64,000 nt of DNA, taken from assembly GCA_004352715.1 (NCBI GenBank), contig SCFE01000024.1, positions 1,855,305 to 1,919,304 of the forward strand. Direction: 5' to 3'. Below, piece after piece: positions 23,849-34,196 of the stretch. The first letter of the stretch is position 1; every line of letters starts with the position of its first letter. The position numbers and the translations under genes are program-made. Origin of the DNA: Hofstenia miamia (lineage: Eukaryota > Xenacoelomorpha > Acoela). The notes beneath the pieces are model-generated. The model was not told where the DNA came from. It ran no database searches and was given only the letters and a program-made list of their open reading frames with translations.

Positions 23849-23852
<4 letters not shown>
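22705..23852 (-). mobile_element. Mariner/Tc1-superfamily element (composite copy 2, right half)
   Basis: Same 1148-bp element as 10398-11545 and joined to the Tc1-like element by the same TATATATA. The minus-strand transposase pseudogene (about 22907-23787) carries the same breaks, with the open segment 23202-22921. It is followed by (TA)n to about 23885. Confidence 0.88.

Positions 23853-23885
<33 letters not shown>
23853..23885. repeat. (TA)n microsatellite
   Basis: About 33 bp of alternating TA at the right border of composite copy 2, as at copy 1. Confidence 0.9.
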
Positions 23886-23889
<4 letters not shown>

Positions 23890-24716
23890 GTTTCACAATT
23901 TTTAATATGCAGTTCCACAGAGATCCAAAATCTTTCAAATGTTATTGTTTTGTTTTCAAAAGAATTTTGAAGAAGCATAAAAAACATACAATACATATTT
24001 TTTCGAAAAATAACATGCTTAATTTGAAAAGTAGCGTTTTAAACAGCAACCCTGAAACGTATAGGTGTTTTTATAAATGTTTAATAGGTCATAGTTTTAT
24101 ATGGTGATATTATGTTAAGTGCTTTTTCTCTGCTAATTACTGGAGTTGAGGCATTCAAAACCGGATTATTTTATAAATATGCACCATGCCAATTATACAA
24201 TCAAATTCGCTATGAAGTTGATAGGGTCGGGCCGATATTAAGCCATGAAAATCGGCCAAATTCCAAGTCCACAAGCCATTTTTTTATTCGGTTTTGTTTT
24301 TTAAATAATGCTAGTGGTATTCTTATATAATAGAAAAATTTATTTTTTTCAAAGAAGTAATTTTCAAGGCCCATGTCATTAGTAAAACCGATATTTGGAG
24401 AACTTCAACTATAAAGTTTCTGGTTTTTTGTTACCTCACTGAGTATGCAGTTGTTTGACTGATATGAAACTGCTTCATTATTGCCATTTGTCACTTATTT
24501 AGCATGTAAAAATATGGAAAAACTGTGGTTAGTTACCGATTGCATGGAGAGTTCTCCATTAAAAGTATGAAATTACTTCAATTTTGAAATAGCCCAATAT
24601 ATTGCAACTTACACGAGTAATCCGGTTGCATCATGCTATGCAATCCCGCATAACATGAAAATACTGTTTGGTCATTGATCCTTTTCCATTACGAGTTATT
24701 AATTTGTGCACTTAAG
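23886..24716. other. Intron 3, right part: no feature seen
   Basis: AT-rich; ends with the acceptor CACTTAAG of the exon at 24717. Confidence 0.5.
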
Positions 24717-24935
24717 GCGCCAAGCTCGATCCTAAATCTAAATTCGAAGAAAAGAATCGCCATGTTAAATTTGCGAAGAATGCTGTGGTAGGATACTTTA
24801 TTCTGAATGTCATTGATGACGACAAATACGAGAAAGAAGAAGCCATTGATTGTGATCTTCAATCTCCAGTCAACGCCGCAGTGGATCCCAAAGGTCCAAG
24901 TTCAGCTAAGCTTCTTGTTCGAGATCCAGAGGACA
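24717..24935 (+). CDS. FREM2-like: FREM-like exon 4: second half of Calx-beta 1
   Basis: 219 nt, phase 1 on both sides, donor GTAAGT. It encodes AKLDPKSKFEEKNRHVKFAK, then NAVVGYFILNVIDDDKYEKE, EAIDCDLQSPVNAAVDPKGP and SSAKLLVRDPED. HVKF, the FxLxVIDDDxYExEE strand-turn and LQSPVNAAV are the classical second half of a Calx-beta domain. The acidic DDD and EE are where calcium is held in Calx-beta domains of known structure (family knowledge). DPED leads directly into the next domain. The lysine-rich first 15 residues belong to the expanded loop begun in exon 3. Confidence 0.93.
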
Positions 24936-26284
24936 GTAAGTGGTTTATGTTTATATTGAATCTTTGTTACAATATGCTGGGTGTTTTTCAGCAGTTTTTT
25001 CTATAGCAAATACTTTCACTCTGTTTTTTCATTATTACAAAATCGAGAGCATCGATTTTTTAACCCCTTATTGTATTCTAGAATCCAAGTGCCTAAAAAA
25101 TCAATATAAAAATGGTTATAATACAGTAATCTGCATGAACAATCACATGTGCAGAGCTTCTACCGACAGTTTAAAATTTTTAAATGCTTAATGAAAACTT
25201 CGGTATACAATGTTATTTGATAATAGGCTTTGCTTTGCACAAACATTCATTTCTTTTTTATATTTATTTTATTTACTTGACTTAATAATATGAAATTAAA
25301 GCATCCATTTTAAGCAACATTATTTAAAGATGTTTTTTAGTTTTTTAAGAAGTGCCCTGTTAAAGTTGATTAAATTCTTGATACCTTGTAGTGTAGTGTC
25401 ATTTTGTTGTTCCAACTAAATGTTGAAAACCTGGGGGAATAGAAATTTTTATTTTAGAAGTAGGATAGGAACGGACAATTGTTAAATTTTGAGTTGTGAA
25501 AACGATTGCTATAAAATTATCAATCGCTAGTAATTTCCAATTAATCCAAAAACAGCGATGCACTCTACAGCCTGGAAGAATATAAAAAATTTTTCCAGAC
25601 AGGTGATTGTGTAATCAATGTCATGATATACTTCCAAACACTGGTTTTAGTGGATAATGTCAATAGATTGAACTGATCTAGGGCAGTGGCTCCCAACATT
25701 TTTACATGGCGGCGCAATATCATGCGTAATATATTTTAGTGGCACATTCATTAATTTCTAATAATATAATTCTAATACTTTAATGATAAATTGTGAAGAT
25801 TGCCGAGGCGCGGCAGTTGGTTGAATAACTAACCGCTGACTAGCAGAATGTGAATGAATTTTACAAATCGAATGATTTCTGATAGTAGATTCGTTCAATT
25901 TCTCATTCGCCTTTCTGAATTATCATTATGTATTTTGTTGCTTCCGCATTTTATAATGAAGTTGTAACGAATTTTATTCGTTTACCTAATTTTATTTTAC
26001 ATTTAGTGAGTTAATTTACTTGTCTGCGAACTTCATTTACAAAACCAGCAGTATGTCTATATAGAAGTTAGTTTTAAATAGTTCAACATAAACATTAGTT
26101 GATAACCAAGGATTGTTTCATGCTGTGGTAAACAATAAGAACGGTACCTTCATAAGAGATACAGTCTATCAGAAATACTTTTTGTTATATTTTTGTGCTG
26201 TCATTTTTTGAATTAGTTTGTAATTGAATAGCAACGAAATAATAATAATAATAAAAAATTTGAACAGTTTCTGTTTAGTAAGAT
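24936..26284. other. Intron 4, left end
   Basis: Start of a 13,980-bp intron. AT-rich. Contains a small TE-like stretch (25684-25880). The open frame 24940-25191 begins at the exon end and is not coding. Confidence 0.5.
25684..25880. repeat. Possible hAT end plus tRNA-SINE-like stretch
   Basis: CAGTGGCTCCCAACATTTTT at 25684 resembles the common hAT/Charlie terminal sequence CAGxGGTTCCCAA. Around 25803-25880, GGCGCGGCAGTTGGTTGAAT resembles a tRNA A-box region, with a weak B-box-like AAATCGAAT later. No matching second end was found. Both readings are tentative. Confidence 0.3.
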
Positions 26285-26640
26285 TAAAAAAATGACTGTT
26301 GGCATTAGATATCTTTATCATTTACGCAATGAAATATCAAACGATTATCATAAACAACTAATACATGCTTTCTGTTTGTCTCGTTTTCAATACTCTCTGC
26401 AAACATCTCTCCTTTTCCTCAATGACTATATTAAATTAAATGAACAATCGCAAAAATTTTTGTTTAGATAAAAAATCAAATGGTTTTCATCCCATATCAA
26501 TTAAATTGTGGAATAATTTAGATTATGAAATGCGAGTAGAAAAAAAACTATAAAAAGTTTAGAAAAAATTGAAAAAAAAATTCTAATAAAACAAAATACA
26601 TTAGGGGCGGTATTATATTTCATGCATTCGAAACATACAT
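26285..26640 (+). pseudogene. LINE ORF2 C-terminal fragment
   Basis: Read with a stop and a frameshift, the + strand gives VGIRYLYHLRNEISNDYHKQ, LIHAFCLSRFQYSLQTSLL and LNDYIKLNEQSQKFLF, then in another frame FHPISIKLWNNLDYEMRVEK. The GIxxLxxLRxxI and SIKLWNNL blocks are typical of the region after the reverse transcriptase in CR1/L2-like LINEs. It is a decayed fragment. Confidence 0.7.
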
Positions 26641-26820
26641 CCAACATTGAGCACCTATAAAAACATTCACACAAACATTGATTATATTATATATTGTACA
26701 TATTAATTTGTAGTTAATTATTTGTTTATATTGTAATTTTTTGTCATGTGTTTGTAGATTTTTTGAATACATATATTGTTGAGCAATAAATTTGCTTTAA
26801 CTTTTATATATATATATATA

Positions 26821-27059
26821 TATGGGCTCTGGATACTATGAATTTTGTATTTAGTAATCTCTGGTTGCGATTTCCCGCAGTAGCCAGCGACCAACCCCTT
26901 TTTAGATGGACAGCCACAATAATTAATTTTATAAAAATTTTTTTGCATTGTGTATTTGGAATAGGGGTCTAATTTCTTTTGTATGAGTTTCATGTCCAAG
27001 CAAAAAAATTCTTTTTCACCTGTATCCAGAGCTTTCCACTATATTATTTAGAGCCCATA
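26821..27059. mobile_element. Small foldback/MITE-like element next to (TA)n
   Basis: TATGGGCTCT at 26821 and its reverse complement AGAGCCCATA at 27050 bracket about 239 bp, with TATA on both outer sides. CTCTGGATAC near the left end reappears inverted near the right end (GTATCCAGAG at about 27022). Short terminal repeats, no coding capacity. (TA)n lies directly left (26804-26822). Confidence 0.45.
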
Positions 27060-28691
27060 TATGTTTTTTGTATTTAGCGCTCAGTAGATATTTTTAAATT
27101 TTATATCCAGTGCTTGTATATAGCGTTGTCTGATAACAACTGAGATTTTGGACCATCACTTTTTTCTGATATCAAGTTTTTAAAGGTATCTACCCATTTC
27201 GCTTTATTAGGGACATCCATTCTAAATTTCTTAAAAATGTGCCAAGTAATCTTCTAGATCTTAAGTAACAGACACACACAACACTACTTTATTATATGTG
27301 TAGAATTTTTCCATTTAATAAATGCATAACTAAGTATGATACGGTAGTAAAACGTTATAAAATGCGCTTCAAACTACTACTAGCATATATGGCGTGTTAA
27401 TAATGCATGGCGATGTCTTCGTTGGAATGTATATTGATTTTATTTTAGTATACTTTCCAACGTCTGCAATTTAATATTAGAGTATTAGTATTGACTTCAG
27501 AATATTTTATTATTTAACATATTCGTTTATTTCAAAGCAACTTGGATTGTTCTACTGTACACACAGATTCGAAAATATTTTTGATATACTTTTCATATTT
27601 GTAAACTACGTTCTACATCAAGCTCAATAAAACGAAATAATTTACAAATATTTTTTTTCCTCAGCTACATTTATTTTTTTCAAATCCTACAATTGTATTT
27701 CCGACTTTTTTTAGAATTTAAAGCTATCTATCATTGGTTAACTTCGAGTATTTGAAATAGCCGAGTGTTCACCTTTCATCACTTATATTGCATTGTAGGC
27801 ACGTAATTATGTAAGAGTACCAGTGAATCCCGACTGTTTTGAACTCACCGCCTTAGTACTTAGAGTTATTACTGAAAATAATCGCTTTCATTTGAACATA
27901 AAGAATGCTCACGTACAAGGTAAATTCTTGGAATATCCAGACTGCTTGAAATTCGTCATATAATATATTGGCAAATTACCAAACATGTAATGATGATTTA
28001 GTATATGTTTATTGCCGAAGAATTTCAAATGCGAAGATTAAATTGTATATTGTGGACATATGGTGTTAGAAATCAGTACATTCAGGATCTAGCCTAAAAC
28101 TATAAAATGTATTAATTGAAACAAAAACCTATTTAAAATCAATAGATTTTTATGACGACTATTGATTTTACTACTAATATACCCGCATGCTGAAAAATAT
28201 TATGTTAGTAACTAAAAAATTATTAAAAGTTAGTGAAAGCGAAACCAGAATTAAACCATTTTTTGATTTAATTGGACACAATGTTTTCATCGGTGTTCAA
28301 CATTTCTTTGTAATTAGAGGACGTTATATCTTTTATTAGACACACGTGTCATCCCTATTTCACATGCATTGTCGTCCCAATGATAGACTTCCTCTCTGAT
28401 GTTAACATCGAAATGTTAAATAAATTTCACCATGGATCAAATTTTACAGATCTTTTGTTGAAGGTATTCCATATCGTCTCCTTTGTTATTATGATAGTTG
28501 CACTAATATTAACTATTTATGCAAGTTGTGACTAGGGACGACATTTGCTGTATTAATTTCATATTTTAGGCGCATACATGTGCTCCAATATTTATAGAAT
28601 TATGCTTTATTATGCTCTATCAATTATAACAAAAAACATTTATCAATAGGCTATATATTATATTTTCACGTATTTTTATTAAGTCCAATAC
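27060..28691. other. Intron 4: no feature seen
   Basis: AT-rich DNA. A 121-nt open stretch at 27799-27919 with flanking AG and GT is noted separately as rejected. Confidence 0.5.
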
Positions 28692-28930
28692 AAACCCTAG
28701 TTTGAAAACTTGGATAATCTTGGAAAGTTCTTGAATAAATCTTGAATCTTGGATTTCTTGCAAAGATCTTCCAAGTTTCTTAAAAGAACTTGATAAGAAT
28801 TATATTCTTGGATTTCTGGCAGAGATCTTCCATGTTTCTTAAAAGAACTTGATAAGAAATATATTCTTGATTTAAGAAAAAATATTTTCTTTGACTTTTT
28901 TCAATAATCTTGAATGTTTTTTAAACAAAT
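28692..28930. repeat. Degenerate tandem repeat of CTTGGATTTCTTGCAAAGAT type
   Basis: Two adjoining units of about 60 bp share ATCTTCCAAGTTTCTTAAAA and AGAACTTGATAAGAA, followed by decayed versions. The first about 95 bp recur almost unchanged at 33133-33230, and related CTTGGAATTTCTTGG runs occur at 33940-34140. Confidence 0.7.
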
Positions 28931-29788
28931 TTATTAGAAACAAGAGTTTCTAGCACATTATCAGGTAAATGAAATTTCTACAGCATATATAAAAATATAA
29001 TGTATTGAAACTTACATAAATACTTCTTAATATTTCGTATATCGCACAAGTATTACAATACATGTAAGATCAACAATAATTTCTTGTAATCTTTAAGGTT
29101 TTTTAAGCATTATAAAACATTCACGTTGTACTTATTGAATGGTTTTGAAACTCATGTAAATTGGACAAAGAATAAATAATATGCTAATAAATATTATAGT
29201 TTATTTAAATCAAAATAATGTTGAGAACAGGGCAATAAAGGGGGTCATGATCACGACCTCGGGAACCCTCTCCTCTGGATCCGGCTCTCATTTATATGTG
29301 TTTATTTAAAATGAAATCAAAAGTGGTATGCATTAGAATTTTTATAGAATTTGATAGAGAACGGTGGATTTGCAGACGTGTTGAACTCAAAGTCATTTTG
29401 CATGATATTCTCTAAAATTCCCGCAATTTCGTAAATTCTAATTGCATTGAAATATTCTTGTAGATCAAAATTCGCAGTTATGAAGTTTTGAATTATAGAA
29501 AAGTGAATAAAGGCTAGAATAATTTCGAAGATTGATGGTGCATAATGTCAACTTTCAGCAGTTCAGAATTGGTCACTAGTTAATTTTCTTGCAAATGCAT
29601 AAAGCTGTTTGGAATGTGAGGTGGAAACTTCTAAATTTGTGAAGTGCGAATTTATTTGGAAATCTAACACTGACCATCAACGTTCAAATGTAAGTTATTA
29701 CAGCTTTGCTTTGCGTCACATTTATTATTAACTAATTAACTAATTATTTACTAAACTGAAACTCAGCTGAATATATATATATATATAT

Positions 29789-30788
29789 NNNNNNNNNNNN
29801 NNNNNNNNNNNNNNNNNNNNNNNNNNNNNNNNNNNNNNNNNNNNNNNNNNNNNNNNNNNNNNNNNNNNNNNNNNNNNNNNNNNNNNNNNNNNNNNNNNNN
29901 NNNNNNNNNNNNNNNNNNNNNNNNNNNNNNNNNNNNNNNNNNNNNNNNNNNNNNNNNNNNNNNNNNNNNNNNNNNNNNNNNNNNNNNNNNNNNNNNNNNN
30001 NNNNNNNNNNNNNNNNNNNNNNNNNNNNNNNNNNNNNNNNNNNNNNNNNNNNNNNNNNNNNNNNNNNNNNNNNNNNNNNNNNNNNNNNNNNNNNNNNNNN
30101 NNNNNNNNNNNNNNNNNNNNNNNNNNNNNNNNNNNNNNNNNNNNNNNNNNNNNNNNNNNNNNNNNNNNNNNNNNNNNNNNNNNNNNNNNNNNNNNNNNNN
30201 NNNNNNNNNNNNNNNNNNNNNNNNNNNNNNNNNNNNNNNNNNNNNNNNNNNNNNNNNNNNNNNNNNNNNNNNNNNNNNNNNNNNNNNNNNNNNNNNNNNN
30301 NNNNNNNNNNNNNNNNNNNNNNNNNNNNNNNNNNNNNNNNNNNNNNNNNNNNNNNNNNNNNNNNNNNNNNNNNNNNNNNNNNNNNNNNNNNNNNNNNNNN
30401 NNNNNNNNNNNNNNNNNNNNNNNNNNNNNNNNNNNNNNNNNNNNNNNNNNNNNNNNNNNNNNNNNNNNNNNNNNNNNNNNNNNNNNNNNNNNNNNNNNNN
30501 NNNNNNNNNNNNNNNNNNNNNNNNNNNNNNNNNNNNNNNNNNNNNNNNNNNNNNNNNNNNNNNNNNNNNNNNNNNNNNNNNNNNNNNNNNNNNNNNNNNN
30601 NNNNNNNNNNNNNNNNNNNNNNNNNNNNNNNNNNNNNNNNNNNNNNNNNNNNNNNNNNNNNNNNNNNNNNNNNNNNNNNNNNNNNNNNNNNNNNNNNNNN
30701 NNNNNNNNNNNNNNNNNNNNNNNNNNNNNNNNNNNNNNNNNNNNNNNNNNNNNNNNNNNNNNNNNNNNNNNNNNNNNNNNNNNNNNNN
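29789..30788. other. Assembly gap (1000 N)
   Basis: Exactly 1000 N with (TA)n on its left (29771-29788). Open frames through it are artefacts. Confidence 0.99.
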
Positions 30789-31182
30789 GTCATAGATACC
30801 ATAACAAAAACAAGAATTTATAAGTGTGCCCATTTGCGTTATGGCGAATTTAATTCTTTCCATGTATGCTAAAGATGGACAATTATTAGATGACAAAAAT
30901 AATTCCTTAGAAATTAAAATTTCTTATAACTAGAAGTTGGTAGATTGGCAATTAGCGCAAATTGTTCCTTCATTCTAATTTCCAAAAAAAATTAATGACA
31001 GGCCAATTAGACCATTTTATGGGTGGCCCAAGACTGCAGAAAAATCCGTGCGAGAAAAATTTCGCCCCAAACAAGTCGTATTTATCTAACATTCGTTCAA
31101 GTGGGTAGCACAATTAGCTTATCATGGGTGTTGGACGTAATGGCTCCAATTTTGACACAATAAATACAAACTATGAAGGGGA

Positions 31183-31184
<2 letters not shown>

Positions 31185-31228
<44 letters not shown>

Positions 31229-31287
31229 TATTGAGTGATTACACTAAATGATATATATATATATAATTTATATATATATATATATTT
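31185..31287. repeat. Clustered (TA)n tracts
   Basis: Three alternating-TA tracts separated by short unique sequence, directly left of a 736-bp direct repeat. Confidence 0.9.
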
Positions 31288-31290
31288 CAT

Positions 31291-32026
31291 ATGAAACTGA
31301 AGCAAATTGTACTGAAATGAATTGTTCAAAACTGAAATTGAATCTCAAAATTGCATTCAATAAGAAATGTAAAATTGAATAAAAACTGAAGGTGAAGCAA
31401 ATTATTTATGTTTTCAGATATTCAATTAATTTCGTGCAATTTTGTGTAGAGAGATTGTAAATCTGTAGGGAGATCTCTTGAAATAACTCCTACAAAATAT
31501 TTTCATGATCTTGTTCTTCTGTTGTGTTCAGATATGACACAGTTGAACATTGCATTTAAAGTTCTTAGATCTTCTATTGCAAAGAGAAATTATGAAAATG
31601 TTGTTATAATTAATCAAATTTTGAATGAATGAAATACCTTATTGCTATACATATATAATTTTCTTATTTTAGGAGCGGTTTTTGCAAGATATGGAGAAAG
31701 TCCGCAAGTATGGATGGAAACTATCATATATCAGCACGTTGTGGAAAAACAGACTCAAACAATTGAAATATATGAAATACAAATATATAACCTTGAAAGA
31801 ATCGATGTTGAAAATCTTATTAACACATATGTATTTGTCTTTTTTATGTGAAATTAAACAACTTTAAATAATATTTTGATTATGTTGCGCATTGGTTCTG
31901 TACATTGCTCCTAAATTACATTTTAGATTTTTGGCGACTTCTTGCATTTCTAGCATATTTATTTTATGACTATTGGAATTTCTTGGAAATTTCTTGCCAA
32001 ATTTCAAGTTTACTCAACGAAAAATT
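31291..32026. repeat. Direct repeat DR, copy 1 (736 bp)
   Basis: Matches 33251-33986 with a constant offset of 1960 bp and few differences. The exception is a 43-bp block at 31514-31556 that in this copy is transposon sequence (see findings). Contained 60-70 codon open frames (31642-31851, 31682-31867) are identical between copies simply because the DNA is; there is no domain or codon signal that they are genes. Confidence 0.9.
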
Positions 32027-32209
32027 AAAAAAATCCAAAACAAAGAAAATCACCCACTGAGTCATTTTGTGCCAAACATACGGAATTTAGATTATAATTT
32101 ACGTAACATTCGTGATTACTCCTTCCCTCATCGAACTTCCAGAATGGAGAAAAGTTTTGTCTATAGTCAAATAGCAGCAATGAATTTGGTTACATATGGG
32201 AAATGATAG
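32027..32209 (+). pseudogene. LINE ORF2 C-terminal fragment
   Basis: The + strand reads NKENHPLSHFVPNIRNLDYN, LRNIRDYSFPHRTSRMEKSF and VYSQIAAMNLVTYGK then stop. The YNLRN...P.RTSxxxxSFxYxxxxxxN pattern is the conserved C-terminal tail of LINE ORF2 proteins. It begins exactly where direct-repeat copy 1 ends. Confidence 0.6.
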
Positions 32210-32322
32210 ATATATAAACATATATAGACATACATGTATATATAAATATATGTTTGTAAATGGTAGCTTATAGTTATTACCTTATATTTTTCAACCTTTT
32301 GGTTGCAATTAAGGTGAAATAA

Positions 32323-32349
32323 ATCTCTCTCTCTCTCTCTCTCTCTCTC
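32323..32349. repeat. (CT)n microsatellite
   Basis: About 27 bp of alternating CT in the 3' flank of the hAT relic. Confidence 0.95.
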
Positions 32350-32403
32350 AAAATGATAAATAGTGTTTTCTTCAGTCATTCGAAAACTATTTCTTTCTTC
32401 TTA

Positions 32404-33104
32404 AGAATTACTTATACATACTGAAAACTAGCTCCACCTCGCAAGAAACCACTGGACATTTTTCGAGCAGTAGTTTTTGAGTTAAACTATACTCTGCAAA
32501 ATCCTTGCTAAACAATTTTGCTAAACCCGTGTTTTTCTTCAAAACATAATCTAGTTTGTCTTGAATATCAAAATCAAAAAAGTCTCTAACATCATATATT
32601 GCCTTCATGGCTTTTTCTGCATTGCAGTTGCGACTTCCAATGTATTAAATAGGTGCAAAATACCCATGTATTTACTACCAACTTTCAGAAGTTGATCTTC
32701 AAGAACTAGAGATTTCTCAGTTATCAGCAATTTCAGTTTTATCATTGCAAATGATTCATTTTCAAGTCCATGAATTGCCATTTTAATTTTTTCAAAATTT
32801 TGGATATAGTATTTTACAAATGACAACCAAGATCCCTATCGTGTTACTACTGGCTCAGGGGCAGGGGAATTTCAAGACTGATTAAATCCTGTGTGCGAGT
32901 GGGAGCTCTACAGAATACTTGTTTTGTTAATGATACATGATCATTTAATTTTGATTGTTTTTCCATGATCTTTTCCGCAACACGATTCATGTTGTGGGCA
33001 ACACAGATAACGTGAACCAGTTTTGCCATAAATATTGAGATTTATCCAACTAGTTTAAGCATGTAACTAGCACCGTCAGTTATGCATGCTAAACATTGTC
33101 ATAA
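32404..33104 (-). pseudogene. hAT transposase relic, middle and C-terminal part
   Basis: On the minus strand, in order: LACITDGASYMLKL, then LVHVICVAHNMNRVAEKIME (33029 side). A segment KQVFCRAPTRTQDL leads into IPLPLSQ, followed by NFEKIKMAIHGLENES. The hAT dimerisation end CPVVSCEVELVFSMYK closes the relic at 32408. The order and the HVxCxAHxxxRVAEKI and VELVFSMYK motifs match the hAT transposases of the type seen as multicopy CGBP1-like predicted proteins in invertebrates. There are stops and frame changes between segments (around 32605 and 32830). The N-terminal part is separated from it by a repeat block (33105-34196). Confidence 0.75.
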
Positions 33105-33132
33105 TCCAGATCGATTTTTTGTAAACTGGTGT

Positions 33133-33230
33133 ACAAACCCTAGTTTGAAAACTTGGATAATCTTGGAAAGTTCTTGAATAAATCTTGAATCTTGGATTTC
33201 TTGCAAAGATCTTCCAAGTTTCTTAAAAGA
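33133..33230. repeat. Second copy of the 28692 CTTGG-type repeat
   Basis: ACAAACCCTAGTTTGAAAAC and the next about 80 bp are almost identical to 28692-28790. It sits inside the hAT relic between its C- and N-terminal halves. Confidence 0.8.
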
Positions 33231-33250
33231 ACTATATATATAGTATTCAA

Positions 33251-33986
33251 ATGAAACTGAAGCAAATTGTACTGAAATGAATTGTTCAAAACTGAAATTG
33301 AATCTCAAAATTGCATTCAATAAGAAATATAAAATTGAATAAAAACTGAAGGTGAAGCAAATTATTTTTGTTTTCAGATATTCAATTAATTTCGTGCAAT
33401 TTTGTGTAGAGATATTGTAAATCTGTAGGGCGATCTCTTGAAAACTCACTAAAACAATATTTTCTTGATCTTGATGGCTTGGACATTCGCATTCTTAACC
33501 ACTTCCAAAAATAAGGTAAAGTTCTTAGATCTTCTATTGCAAAGAGAAATTATGAAAATGTTGTTATAATTAATCAAATTTTGAATGAATGAAATACCTT
33601 ATTGCTATACATATATAATTTTCTTATTTTAGGAGCGGTTTTTGCAAGATATGGAGAAAGTCCGCAAGTATGGATGGAAACTATCATATATCAGCACGTT
33701 GTGGAAAAACAGACTCAAACAATTGAAATATATGAAATACAAATATATAACCTTGAAAGAATCGATGTTGAAAATCTTATTAACACATATGTATTTGTCT
33801 TTTTTATGTGAAATTAAACAACTTTAAATAATATTTTGATTATGTTGCGCATTGGTTCTGTACATTGCTCCTAAATTACATTTTAGATTTTTGGCGACTT
33901 CTTGCATTTCTAGCATATTTATTTTATGACTATTGGAATTTCTTGGAAATTTCTTGCCAAATTTCAAGTTTACTCAACGAAAAATT
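33251..33986. repeat. Direct repeat DR, copy 2 (736 bp)
   Basis: Same as 31291-32026 at an offset of 1960 bp. It interrupts the minus-strand hAT transposase relic. At 33474-33516 it has ordinary sequence (ATGGCTTGGACATTCGCATT...) where copy 1 has transposon sequence. A CTTGGAATTTCTTGG-rich stretch follows to about 34140. Confidence 0.9.
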
Positions 33987-34196
33987 TAAGAAACTTCCAA
34001 AAACTTTTGAGGATTTTCCATGATATCTTGGAATTTCTTGGAAATTTCTTTCTAGATTCTTGGAATATCTTAAACATTTCTTGCCAAGTTCTTGCAAGTT
34101 TTTTCAAAGAATATCTAAGAATCGTCCAAGGTCTTTGCAAAATTTACCACTTTTGATTAACTTGGGAAGCGTGCAACTGTAGAACTATTAGTTATT

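Noticed and set aside
27799-27919. 121-nt open stretch with AG before and GT after, encoding ARNYVRVPVNPDCFELTALV and more
   Set aside because: It enters in phase 0, which does not fit between the phase-1 exons 24717 and 38916. Those two join directly by domain pattern (DPED-MPTI), and the peptide matches nothing I recognise. A chance open stretch of 40 codons is plausible in 14 kb.
31642-33827. Identical 69- and 61-codon frames in the two direct repeats
   Set aside because: Identity follows from the DNA duplication; no domain, codon bias or splice support.
33930-34140. TTCTTGGAAATTTCTTG runs as possible heat-shock elements
   Set aside because: Spacing between GAA and TTC units varies (1-3 bases) and does not keep the nGAAnnTTCn rule; better explained as a degenerate repeat.
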